A stretch of DNA of 13,462 nt from JBBRTJ01 sp038244535. Its GTDB lineage: Bacteria; Actinomycetota; Acidimicrobiia; Acidimicrobiales; Ilumatobacteraceae. The notes under the pieces are model-generated. The model made no database searches and was not told where the DNA came from. It was given only the letters and a program-made list of their open reading frames with translations. Below are positions 6,340 through 13,462 of this stretch, piece after piece. A program made the translations under genes and the position numbers. The stretch is from NCBI GenBank assembly GCA_038244535.1, contig JBBRTJ010000098.1, forward strand, positions 1 through 13,462, given 5' to 3'. Position 1 is the first letter of the stretch, and every line of letters begins with the position of its first letter.

Positions 6340-7733
6340 GACGCCTCCTTCGAGGACCGCACGATGACCTTGGTGGGTGCATCGTCGACCCACTGGGTCA
6401 GCTTGGCGTGCAGCCAGCGCACCTTGCTCTCTTGGTAGTTGGCGAGCGTGATGCCGGGCTTGAACGTGGTCTCGAGCCCGAGCTGCAGGTTTGGCATGTT
6501 GAACAGGTCCTGGTCGAACACCTTGCCGAGCATGCCCAGCTCGTCGGCGTCGGAGAACACCTCGTGCGCTTCGAGCCAGTGCACCGGTGCCGGGGCCGGA
6601 CGCTCGCCGACGAAGGGCGACAGGAACAGGCACTCCATGATCCCGCTGCGGTGATCGTCGCCGTTGGGACGGAACCGGTAGACGATCCGGCTGTAGCCCC
6701 CCCACGGGTGGAAGTTGGGGAACAGCGTGTAGTCGATGCTGTCCATCAGCTCGGCGTCGCTGGTCTCGTCGATCTCGTCGCCGACGATGGGGCGCCAGCG
6801 GCCCCGGCTCAGCTCGGCGCCCACGGACCGCATGGTCTGCCCCTCGGCCAGCTTGATGGGCAGCTCCTGGTCGACGCGCACGTCGAGCATCGCCTTGAGC
6901 ATGTCCTCCTGGCTGACCTCGTACCAGAGGAGCGGAGAGGGCGTCCCACCCGGCGTGATGACGCGCGAGCAGTTCTCCCAGATGTCGATCTGGCTGTTGG
7001 TGTCGCCCAGGTACGGCAGCACCTCGGGGTGCGTGGCGTTCACGTGGTAGGCCTCGCAGAAGGCCTCCTGGATGATCTTCCAGTTGGCCGGGATGACCTT
7101 GGCCACGTGCGCCTCGACGTAGCGGCTGCCGAGGTCCCACTGCTCGAACTGCTCGGCGAGCTCGGCGACGTAGTCCTCGAAGGGCTCGGCGTCTGGATCG
7201 GGGTTGATGAAGATGAAGCCGGCCCACTGGCCGACCTTCACCTCGGGGAGGTGGAACTCTTCGGTGTCGACGTGCGGGAAGTCCCAGCGGGCGGGGACGT
7301 CGGCGAGGTTGCCCTCGAGGTCCCAGGCGAAGCCATGGAACGCACAGCGGATCTCGGTGCAGAAGCCGCTCTGGTCCTTGAGGCGTCGGCCCCGGTGGAG
7401 ACAGGCGTTGGGGAAGGCCCGCACCACGTCGTCGGTGCCGCGGATGACGAAGAACGACATCCCGGCGATCTCGTAGACGTAGTGGTCGCCGGGGCGGGGG
7501 ATGTGCTCCTCGCGGCAGGCGAACTGCCACACCTTCTTCCAGAGCCGTTCCTTCTCGAGCTCGTGGTAGGCGCGTGTGGTGTAGCGGTCGATCGACACGT
7601 CCTGATCGCCGAGGAACCGGGGCGACTCGAGTCGTAGGACGTCGGGCACCTTGCGGGTGTCGGTGTCGAGCAACTGCTGGTAGGTCACCCCTGGCGAGCG
7701 GGCGACGCCCGGCGCTTCAGCTGATGTGGACAC
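6336..7733 (-). CDS. Rieske non-heme iron ring-hydroxylating oxygenase, alpha subunit
   Basis: A 465-aa oxygenase of the aromatic ring-hydroxylating alpha-subunit family. The N-terminal Rieske domain binds [2Fe-2S] through C111-x-H113 (NACLHRGRR) and C130-x2-H133 (CAFHGFAW). The C-terminal catalytic domain has the mononuclear iron site: H230 and H235 in EAYHVNATHPE and D409 in DQDLFNMPNLQLGL, with E227 at the position of the bridging Asp. It would hydroxylate a ring or C-H bond using O2 and electrons from a reductase and ferredoxin that are not encoded in this window. The start is the GTG at 7733, with GGAGG 7 nt upstream. First gene of a four-gene operon, divergent from the rhomboid-like gene. 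The substrate class (aromatic, terpenoid or quaternary amine) cannot be fixed. Confidence 0.92.
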   Translation of the reverse strand: MSTSAEAPGVARSPGVTYQQLLDTDTRKVPDVLRLESPRFLGDQDVSIDRYTTRAYHELEKERLWKKVWQFACREEHIPRPGDHYVYEIAGMSFFVIRGTDDVVRAFPNACLHRGRRLKDQSGFCTEIRCAFHGFAWDLEGNLADVPARWDFPHVDTEEFHLPEVKVGQWAGFIFINPDPDAEPFEDYVAELAEQFEQWDLGSRYVEAHVAKVIPANWKIIQEAFCEAYHVNATHPEVLPYLGDTNSQIDIWENCSRVITPGGTPSPLLWYEVSQEDMLKAMLDVRVDQELPIKLAEGQTMRSVGAELSRGRWRPIVGDEIDETSDAELMDSIDYTLFPNFHPWGGYSRIVYRFRPNGDDHRSGIMECLFLSPFVGERPAPAPVHWLEAHEVFSDADELGMLGKVFDQDLFNMPNLQLGLETTFKPGITLANYQESKVRWLHAKLTQWVDDAPTKVIVRSSKEAS

Positions 7734-7840
7734 GCTGTTGCCTCCAACCGTGCGATGTGATCCACCATGTTCGGCCCTGGGGTAGAGGCAAGTCCAACCA
7801 GCATCACCGCGGCGCCGCCAGGGGTACCGTCCCCACCGAG
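7734..7840. other. divergent intergenic region (oxygenase / rhomboid-like)
   Basis: 107 bp separate two divergent operons, so both promoters must lie here or inside the genes. Apart from the oxygenase ribosome binding site, the only element I see is a GCGGCGCCGC palindrome near 7809. No convincing -35/-10 pair is visible on either strand. Confidence 0.4.
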
Positions 7841-8641
7841 ATGCAGTGGCTGCAGTGGGTCGTCCTGGCGGTGCTGGCCTCGGCCGGGTTGATCGTGCAC
7901 TTCAACCTGCCCGCCGAGCGTCACGTGCGGGGCGCGGCACGGTGGATCGGCGGGTGGATGCGGGCCAACCCGGCCTCCGCGGTCCTGCTCGTGCTCGTCA
8001 CGTACCACGCGCTCCTGCTGGCCACGATGCCCGACCGCCTCGACCGGGCCATCCTCATCAGTCGGAGCAGCAACCTCGGGCAGTTGGCGCGCGACCCGTT
8101 CGGATCGTTGCTGTGGAGCGCGCTCTGGACCCATGGCGTCGACACGCTGGGGGCGATCCCGCTGATCGTGCTCGTGCTGGCCCCGGCCGAGCGCTGGCTC
8201 GGCACGCTGCGGGCCGTCGTCGCCTTCTGGATCGGCCACATCGTGGCCACGTTGCTCGTCGCGGTCATCCTTCAGCGCGGCGTCGACGTCGGCATCGTGG
8301 TGGGCTCGACGCGGCGCGCCGTCGACGTCGGCGTGAGCTACGGCGCCATGACCCTTGCTGCGCTGCTCGTCTACCGCCTTCCCGTGCGGTGGCGGCTCGT
8401 GGTCTTCGTCGGGGGGTTGGTGGTGCTGCGGATCGTTGCCGCCGTCAACCAGACGTTCACCGATGTGGGTCACTTCATCGCCTTCGTCATCGGGATGCTG
8501 CTGTACCCGCTCACCTGGGGGACGACCGTGGCGGCCCGCAGGGCGACTCGGTGGGTGCGGGTGCCGCCGATCGATCCTGCCGCCTCGGTGACGGCGAAGG
8601 CCGGTGCCGGCCCGCCTCCCCTCTACGGTGACGGACCGTGA
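7841..8641 (+). CDS. rhomboid-like polytopic membrane protein
   Basis: A 266-aa membrane protein with about six or seven hydrophobic segments. It resembles rhomboid-family proteins: LLWSALWTH (residues 91-99) fits the start of the rhomboid core, APAERWLGT (115-122) fits the conserved E-x2-x-G of the next segments, DVGVSYGAM (162-170) places S166 where rhomboids have GxSG, and DVGHFIAFVIG (208-218) places H211 at the catalytic His. The usual final Gly of GxSG is Tyr here, so activity is uncertain; the protein may be a pseudoprotease of the actinobacterial rhomboid-like group. The start is the ATG at 7841 (MQWLQWVV begins the first membrane segment), with only a weak site upstream. First gene of the hydroxylase-lacZ operon, overlapping the next start as GTGA. 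Confidence 0.7.
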   Translation: MQWLQWVVLAVLASAGLIVHFNLPAERHVRGAARWIGGWMRANPASAVLLVLVTYHALLLATMPDRLDRAILISRSSNLGQLARDPFGSLLWSALWTHGVDTLGAIPLIVLVLAPAERWLGTLRAVVAFWIGHIVATLLVAVILQRGVDVGIVVGSTRRAVDVGVSYGAMTLAALLVYRLPVRWRLVVFVGGLVVLRIVAAVNQTFTDVGHFIAFVIGMLLYPLTWGTTVAARRATRWVRVPPIDPAASVTAKAGAGPPPLYGDGP

Positions 8642-10164
8642 CGGCCGCCCCCTTCGAAGTCGTGGTCGTGGGTGCATCGGTTCCTGACTGGGTCGTGGCC
8701 CTGTGGCCGTCCGCGCGTTGCATCGTCCCCTCGGCCTCGGCGAGCACCGACGGACGCGTGGCCACGAGCTGGTGGCACGCCACCGAGCAGCGAACGATGG
8801 GCGAGGTCGAGCTCACCCTCGCTGCCGCGCATCATCGGGTCTGGCTCGGGGTGCTCGGCTCGGGACGGCCCACCCTCGTGGTCGAGAGCGGAGCCGAGGC
8901 GGTCGGTGATGTGGCCGCCGCGGTCGAGGTTGCAGTGGGAGCTACGGGCGAGGAGGCCGATGCCGAGCCGCTCGTCATCCTGAGTGGTGTCGACGATCCT
9001 GCAGCCGCCTACGTGGTGTCCGCGTTCGGGGCGGGCGCGCTCATCGCCATCGTCGATGCTGCCGGCCTGGCCCCGGCCGATGCCGTCTTGGCCCGAGTGG
9101 GCAGGTTGTTGCAAGTGCAACCACCAGTCGTCGGTCGTGCTCACCGGCCGTCTCCCGGCGCGGTGCACGCGGCCCACCTGACCGTCGGCCCGAACCCCCC
9201 TGGCGCCGGCGGTGGGGTGTGGTGCCACCCCGGGCCCGAGGCGGTGGTCGTCGACGAGATGGGCGTCGCGCCGGCGGCGCTCCTGCTCGGGCTGGCCCAG
9301 CTCGGCGGAGGGCTCGTCGTGTCCGCCGACGGCACGGCGGCTCTTGGGCCTACAGCGTTGGTGTCCGCCTGGCTGGCGGGCGACCTCGACGACGTCGAGG
9401 TCGTGATCGATGACGAGCGACTGCTGTTCCTCCCCGCCGGTGACGACCCGGGTGAGTGGGCCGTGCTCGGTGGCCGCCTCCACCACGCCCGCACCGGCAC
9501 CGCGCCGGTGGTCATGACCGACCTCGGCGCCCACGAGTCCAGTGCCGACCTGCTCGAGGCTCGCTCGGCTGCCGATCGCTCGCACGATCTGGTGCAGCTG
9601 CTCGGCTACGTCGACGCCATCGACTCCGTCTCGCCGTGGGAGGCCTGGACCGAGGTGGCCCCCGAGATCCTGCAGGTGCCCCTGTGGACCCCGCAGTTCT
9701 GTGCGGTCGTGGTCCGGGCCGTCCAGGCCTGTGGAGCGTGGGCGGCGAACCCGCAGGATCCCGTGCCCGGCCGCGAGCTGCCGCTCAACGCGCTGTCCGG
9801 CGTGCTGGGCACCCGCCTGGACGAGCACCTGCGGTCCCTGGTGTGGCCAGTGCTGCACCAGCACTGGCCCTACGCCGAGGACCAGGGCATCGACGACGCC
9901 TTCATCATCACGTACGCGGTCGGCCAGCAAGAGGAGCTGCGGATCCACCACGACCTCGCCCAGATCAGCGCATCGATCAAGCTCAACGAGGGCTTCGACG
10001 GCGGCCTGCTGACCTTTCCGCGCCAGGGCTGGGACAACCACGACCAGCCCGTCGGCTCGATGCTGGTGTGGCCGTCGCTGGTGACGCACCCCCACCTGAG
10101 CACGCCCATCACCCGCGGGGTGAAGCACGCGCTCACGATCTGGTTCCGCCTTCCGGAGGGATGA
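8638..10164 (+). CDS. 2-oxoglutarate/Fe(II) oxygenase (prolyl/lysyl hydroxylase type) with GT-like N-terminal region
   Basis: A 508-aa protein. The C-terminal ~90 residues are a prolyl-4-hydroxylase/PLOD-type dioxygenase: iron ligands H437-x-D439 (RIHHD) and H486 (THPH), and K496, ten residues later, in place to bind the 2-oxoglutarate carboxylate. Between them are SIKLNEGFDGGLLTF and GSMLVWPS, matching the core strands. Residues 1-310 are Ala/Val-rich; residues 225-300 (VVSADGTAALGPTALVSAWL ... DDERLLFLP ... GTAPVVM) follow the order of the C-terminal half of the PLOD glycosyltransferase domain, but without its metal-binding DxD. The GTG start at 8638 overlaps the rhomboid-like stop (GTGA). 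The lacZ gene follows after 1 bp. Likely a protein or peptide side-chain hydroxylase; target unknown. Confidence 0.75.
   Translation: MTAAPFEVVVVGASVPDWVVALWPSARCIVPSASASTDGRVATSWWHATEQRTMGEVELTLAAAHHRVWLGVLGSGRPTLVVESGAEAVGDVAAAVEVAVGATGEEADAEPLVILSGVDDPAAAYVVSAFGAGALIAIVDAAGLAPADAVLARVGRLLQVQPPVVGRAHRPSPGAVHAAHLTVGPNPPGAGGGVWCHPGPEAVVVDEMGVAPAALLLGLAQLGGGLVVSADGTAALGPTALVSAWLAGDLDDVEVVIDDERLLFLPAGDDPGEWAVLGGRLHHARTGTAPVVMTDLGAHESSADLLEARSAADRSHDLVQLLGYVDAIDSVSPWEAWTEVAPEILQVPLWTPQFCAVVVRAVQACGAWAANPQDPVPGRELPLNALSGVLGTRLDEHLRSLVWPVLHQHWPYAEDQGIDDAFIITYAVGQQEELRIHHDLAQISASIKLNEGFDGGLLTFPRQGWDNHDQPVGSMLVWPSLVTHPHLSTPITRGVKHALTIWFRLPEG
10155..10160 (+). promoter_or_regulatory. ribosome binding site of lacZ inside the hydroxylase gene
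   Basis: GGAGGG lies 5 nt before the lacZ ATG (10166) and within the last codons of the hydroxylase, fixing this lacZ start. The hydroxylase stop (10162-10164) falls between the site and the ATG, so the two genes are translationally coupled. Confidence 0.75.
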
Positions 10165-10165
10165 C

Positions 10166-13100
10166 ATGGGAGCACTTGATGCCTTCGGCCCGAGGAGCTG
10201 GGCGGACCCCGGCTTCCTCGGGGCCCGCCGCCTGCCGATGCGGGTGCCGCTGGTGGCGCACCCGTCGAGCGCGGCGGCCCGTCGGGCCGCTCAGCCGGAC
10301 GGTGGCGGCGCCGATGCGTCGCCCTGGTTCCGCTCCCTCGACGGGCAGTGGCGCTTCATCCTCCACGCCCGTCCCGAGGATGTGACCGACGCCGACGTCG
10401 CCCCTGAGCACTCAGACGAGGCGTGGCCCACGATTGCAGTGCCCGGTAGCTGGTCGCTCCAGGGCTACGACCGCCCGCACTACACCAACGTGCAGATGCC
10501 CTTCAGGGAACTGCCTCCCGAGGTGCCGGCGGCCAACCCGACCGGTGTGCACCGCACCTCGTTCACGGTCCCCCGGGTGTGGCGGGGCCGGCGGATCATC
10601 CTCCACGTCGGCAGCGCCGAGAGCGTCCTCTACGGGTTCGTCAACGGGGCGCCGGTCGGAGCGGGCACTGACACTCGCCTTGCCACCGAGCTCGACATCA
10701 CCGATGCCCTGCGCTCCGGTGTGAACACCTTGGCCCTGGTCGTCGTGCGCTGGTCGGCGCAGAGCCACGTCGAGGACCAGGACCAGTGGTGGCTCGGCGG
10801 GCTGCACCGCAGCGTCCACCTCGAGGCGCGGGGAGCGGTGCACCTCGCCGACGTGGTGGTCGACGCCGGGCTGGCCGACGACTTCACCACGGGCACGCTG
10901 CGCGTCCGAGCGACGGTTGCATCTGCAACAAAGACGGGGGAGCCGTGCGTGCCGCCCCGGGGGTGGTCGGTGGTGAGCACGCTCGAGACGCTCGACGGAC
11001 GGCGCTTGGGTCGGGTGGCGCTGGCCGCTGACGTGCCGACCCGGATGACGCCCCACGTCTACGCGGGCTTCATCGCCGACGCCCGCACCGAGGTGCCCGC
11101 CGTCCTGGCGTGGTCGGCCGAGGCGCCGTACCGCTACCGGCTGGTGACGGCGCTTCAGGACGCCGACGGCGTCGAGATCGAGGCAGTGAGTCAGACGATC
11201 GGCTTTCGTCGCGTCGAGGTGAGCGACCGTTCGCTGCTCGTCAACGGGCGCCGGCCGTGGATCCAGGGCGTGAACCGACACGACCACCATCCCGACCGCG
11301 GGAAGTCAGTGACCCTCGACGACCAGCGGGCCGACCTGCTCACCATGAAGCGGCACAACATCAACGCCGTGCGCTGCTCGCACTACCCGAACGACCCCCG
11401 CTTCCTCGACTTGTGCGACGAGCTCGGCGTCTACGTGATCGACGAGGCCGACCTCGAGAGCCACGCCTGGTACGACGCCCTGTGCCACGACGCCCGCTAC
11501 CTGGCCACCTGGGTCGAGCGGGGGGCGCGCATGGTCTGCCGCGATCGCAACCACCCGAGCGTGATCGCCTGGTCGCTCGGCAACGAGAGCGGCTACGGCG
11601 TCAACCACGAGGCCGAGGCCGCGTGGATCCGTGCCGCCGACCCGACCCGGCCGCTGCACTACGAGGGTGCGGTGAACCGCACCTGGGCCTTCGCGGGCGA
11701 CAAGGGTGGCCACTCCGTGACCGATCTCGTGTGCCCGATGTACCCGCCCATCGATCCGCTCGTGGCCAGCGTGCGCCGGGCCGACGACCCTCGACCGTGG
11801 GTGCTGTGCGAGTACAGCCACGCGATGGGCAACTCCAACGGTGGTCTGTCGGCGCTGTGGGAGGCGTTCGAGGGGAACCCCGGCATCCAGGGCGGTTTCA
11901 TCTGGGAGTGGAAGGACCACGGGATCCGCCAGCAGTTGGGTGACGGACGCGAGCGGTTCGCCTACGGCGGGCAGTTCGGCGACGTCCCCAACGACGCCAA
12001 CTTCGTGGCCGACGGGCTCGTGTCCCCTGAGGGCGTCCCGCACCCGGCGATGCGAGAGGTCGCCTGGGTGCACCGACCCGTCGCCATCGAGTGGGCCGAC
12101 CGGAAGCGGACGCAGCTGCGGGTGCGCAACCGCCAGGCCTTCTCGGACCTGCGGGACCTGCGGGCGACCTGGGTGGTCGAGGCCGACGGCGCCGAGATGG
12201 CCGGCGGGGTCTTTCCACTGCCCTCCGCGCCTCCGCTCGGCGTCGCCGTGGTGGCGCTGCCGCGTGCCGCGCAGAAGGCGGTGGCCCGGGCGGCCGCAGC
12301 GGCGGCCGGCACGATCACGTTCACCGTGCGCACCGTGCTGAAGGCCGACCGGCCGTGGGCCGACGCCGGGCACCTGGTGGCGTGGGACCAGGTCGAGGTG
12401 CCGGTCCGTCGGGCAGCGGCGAAGCCGGCACGCCGGGTGGTGGGAGCGGGCGCGGCGGCGGGTGCGGCCCCCGCTCCCGATATCGACGTCGCTTTCGACC
12501 CGGCGTCGGGTCTGCTCAGAGCGCTGGTGGTCGACGGCCAGTCGATCCTCGCCGCGCCGCCGACGGCCACGGTGTGGCGAGCGGCGACCGACAACGATGG
12601 CTTCAAGCTCATCCCCGAGTCGTGGAAGCCGTTGGCCCGCTGGCGCACCTGGGGCCTCGACCAGCTGAGTCGCGCGACGGTGTCGGCGCGGGCAGCGCGT
12701 GGGGGCAATGGGTTTGACGCCGTCCACGAGCTGGTCGGCGCGCCGGGAGCGCCGGTGATCGTTCATCGGCAGCGGGTGCGCTGGTCCGGTGGCGTCGTGG
12801 CCTTCGACGACGAGGTGGTGGTGCCCGCCGAGCTGGACGACCTCCCGCGGGTCGGCTCGACGTTCGAGCTGATCGCCGGGTTCGAGCGCCTGCGGTGGTT
12901 CGGTCTGGGCCCGCACGAGAACTACCCGGACCGATGCGCCTCAGCCATCCTCAGCCGCTTCGAGCAAGACGGCCCCGACGAGCTGTCGTACCTCATGCCC
13001 CAGGAGTTCGGTCTGCGCGGGGGGACGGCCTGGTTCGAGCTCGAGCATCCCGGCGCCGGGATCGGTGTGCGAGTCACGGCCCGCCGGCCCGACCGGCTCA

Positions 13101-13330
13101 TGTGGTCGGCCACCCACCACCGCGCCGAGGACCTGTTCGCCGCGCTCGACGTTCCGGCGCTACGGCGACGAGACGAACTGGTCGTTCACGTCGACGTGGC
13201 CCACCGCGGTCTCGGCACCGCCAGCTGCGGCGAGGACACCGCTGAGCGTTGGAAGGTCCGCGCCGGCAGCTACCGCTGGCGCTGGGAGCTCGCCCCTTAC
13301 CGCCTGCCCTCGACCCGCGCCCCTCACTGA
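10166..13330 (+). CDS. lacZ: beta-galactosidase, glycoside hydrolase family 2 (LacZ type)
   Basis: A 1054-aa cytoplasmic beta-galactosidase, close to E. coli LacZ in length (about 1020). Domains in order: jelly-roll sugar-binding (about 54-220), Ig-like (222-345), TIM barrel (350-640), a second beta domain (650-750), an Ala/Pro/Arg linker (750-772) and the Bgal small-chain domain (773-1045). The acid/base is E474 in GNESGYG and the nucleophile E549 in LCEYSHAMGNS. Equivalents of E. coli N102, D201, H357, H391, E416 and H418 are N108, D206, H372, H406, E431 and H433. VWRAATDNDGF (803-813) and GLGTASCG (1015-1022) mark the small domain. No signal peptide. Last gene of the rhomboid-hydroxylase operon; no lac-type repressor or permease is present. 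Confidence 0.93.
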   Translation: MGALDAFGPRSWADPGFLGARRLPMRVPLVAHPSSAAARRAAQPDGGGADASPWFRSLDGQWRFILHARPEDVTDADVAPEHSDEAWPTIAVPGSWSLQGYDRPHYTNVQMPFRELPPEVPAANPTGVHRTSFTVPRVWRGRRIILHVGSAESVLYGFVNGAPVGAGTDTRLATELDITDALRSGVNTLALVVVRWSAQSHVEDQDQWWLGGLHRSVHLEARGAVHLADVVVDAGLADDFTTGTLRVRATVASATKTGEPCVPPRGWSVVSTLETLDGRRLGRVALAADVPTRMTPHVYAGFIADARTEVPAVLAWSAEAPYRYRLVTALQDADGVEIEAVSQTIGFRRVEVSDRSLLVNGRRPWIQGVNRHDHHPDRGKSVTLDDQRADLLTMKRHNINAVRCSHYPNDPRFLDLCDELGVYVIDEADLESHAWYDALCHDARYLATWVERGARMVCRDRNHPSVIAWSLGNESGYGVNHEAEAAWIRAADPTRPLHYEGAVNRTWAFAGDKGGHSVTDLVCPMYPPIDPLVASVRRADDPRPWVLCEYSHAMGNSNGGLSALWEAFEGNPGIQGGFIWEWKDHGIRQQLGDGRERFAYGGQFGDVPNDANFVADGLVSPEGVPHPAMREVAWVHRPVAIEWADRKRTQLRVRNRQAFSDLRDLRATWVVEADGAEMAGGVFPLPSAPPLGVAVVALPRAAQKAVARAAAAAAGTITFTVRTVLKADRPWADAGHLVAWDQVEVPVRRAAAKPARRVVGAGAAAGAAPAPDIDVAFDPASGLLRALVVDGQSILAAPPTATVWRAATDNDGFKLIPESWKPLARWRTWGLDQLSRATVSARAARGGNGFDAVHELVGAPGAPVIVHRQRVRWSGGVVAFDDEVVVPAELDDLPRVGSTFELIAGFERLRWFGLGPHENYPDRCASAILSRFEQDGPDELSYLMPQEFGLRGGTAWFELEHPGAGIGVRVTARRPDRLMWSATHHRAEDLFAALDVPALRRRDELVVHVDVAHRGLGTASCGEDTAERWKVRAGSYRWRWELAPYRLPSTRAPH

Positions 13331-13347
13331 CGCCGATCGGTCAAAGC

Positions 13348-13462
13348 TCAGCGGGCGCCGGGGGAGCGGTAGAACGCGTTCCAGGTCATGCCGGCGGCGA
13401 TCACGTCGCTGACGGCCGGACCACCGCCTGCTCAGGCGGCCAGGGCGGCCAAGGTCGCCACG
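13348..13462 (-). other. possible 3' end of a minus-strand gene, broken by an in-frame TGA
   Basis: One minus-strand frame ending at the TGA at 13348-13350 has almost only G/C third positions and reads VSDVIAAGMTWNAFYRSPGAR at its end. The same frame is interrupted by a TGA at 13432-13434, beyond which it again looks coding (VATLAALAA). It may be a gene that ends at 13432, a decayed gene, or chance in GC-rich DNA; the window edge prevents a decision. The region would be convergent with lacZ. Confidence 0.22.
13424..13439. terminator. short GC hairpin downstream of lacZ
   Basis: CCGCCT (13424-13429) pairs with AGGCGG (13434-13439) around a GCTC loop, about 94 nt past the lacZ stop. No U-tract follows. 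It could end the lacZ operon or a convergent minus-strand gene whose possible TGA lies within it. Confidence 0.3.

Noticed and set aside
8623..10167. A 514-codon minus-strand open frame opposite the hydroxylase gene
   Set aside because: Composition is antisense-like, while the plus frame carries an intact HxD...H...K oxygenase site and operon overlaps.
13432..13434. Selenocysteine reading of the in-frame TGA next to a hairpin
   Set aside because: The hairpin is short and includes the codon itself rather than following it, and no selenoprotein family is recognisable.

Overview
The window is GC-rich throughout, with almost every third codon position G or C, frequent GTG starts, 4-bp start/stop overlaps and very tight gene packing. 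This points to a high-GC actinobacterium. The gene content (PhoX/DUF839 protein, Rieske oxygenase plus amidohydrolase_2, actinobacterial-type LacZ) would suit Acidimicrobiia or a relative, but that placement is an inference. I see no phage, transposon, CRISPR, tRNA or rRNA.

Region by region. (1) 48-1873, minus strand: a four-gene metal(loid)-resistance operon in the order ArsR repressor, ArsP/DUF318-type permease, small CxxC thioredoxin-like protein, and DUF2180 Cys/His-rich protein. ArsR and permease overlap by GTGA. A perfect ArsR-like palindrome lies inside the start of arsR. (2) 2018-3508, minus: a secreted PhoX/DUF839 protein with a terminator hairpin behind it and, ahead of it, a roughly 100-nt leader with mutually exclusive pairings that can hide or expose its ribosome binding site. 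(3) 3741-4175, plus: a SnoaL-like protein, divergent from phoX and convergent with the next operon; a two-part stem-loop sits at the convergence. (4) 4242-7733, minus: a four-gene catabolic-looking operon with a Rieske ring-hydroxylating oxygenase, an unrecognised 72-aa protein overlapping it by ATGA, an unrecognised 204-aa protein with a helix-turn-helix-like C-terminus, and an amidohydrolase_2. (5) 7841-13330, plus: a rhomboid-like membrane protein, then (GTGA overlap) a 508-aa protein whose C-terminus is a prolyl/lysyl-hydroxylase-type 2-oxoglutarate oxygenase and whose middle resembles a degenerate glycosyltransferase, then (1-bp gap) a full-length GH2 beta-galactosidase. The last 130 bases carry no confident gene.

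How the genes may work together. Region 1 is a self-regulated efflux and sequestration module. Region 4 looks like an oxidation step followed by a hydrolase or decarboxylase step on an aromatic or similar ring compound. Region 5 is the least expected combination: a putative protein-hydroxylating enzyme translationally linked to a beta-galactosidase. The strongest undescribed candidates are the phoX leader RNA, the hydroxylase-LacZ unit, and the small protein coupled to the Rieske oxygenase. No stretch longer than 300 bases lacks a gene; the longest gap (3509-3740) holds the phoX leader.
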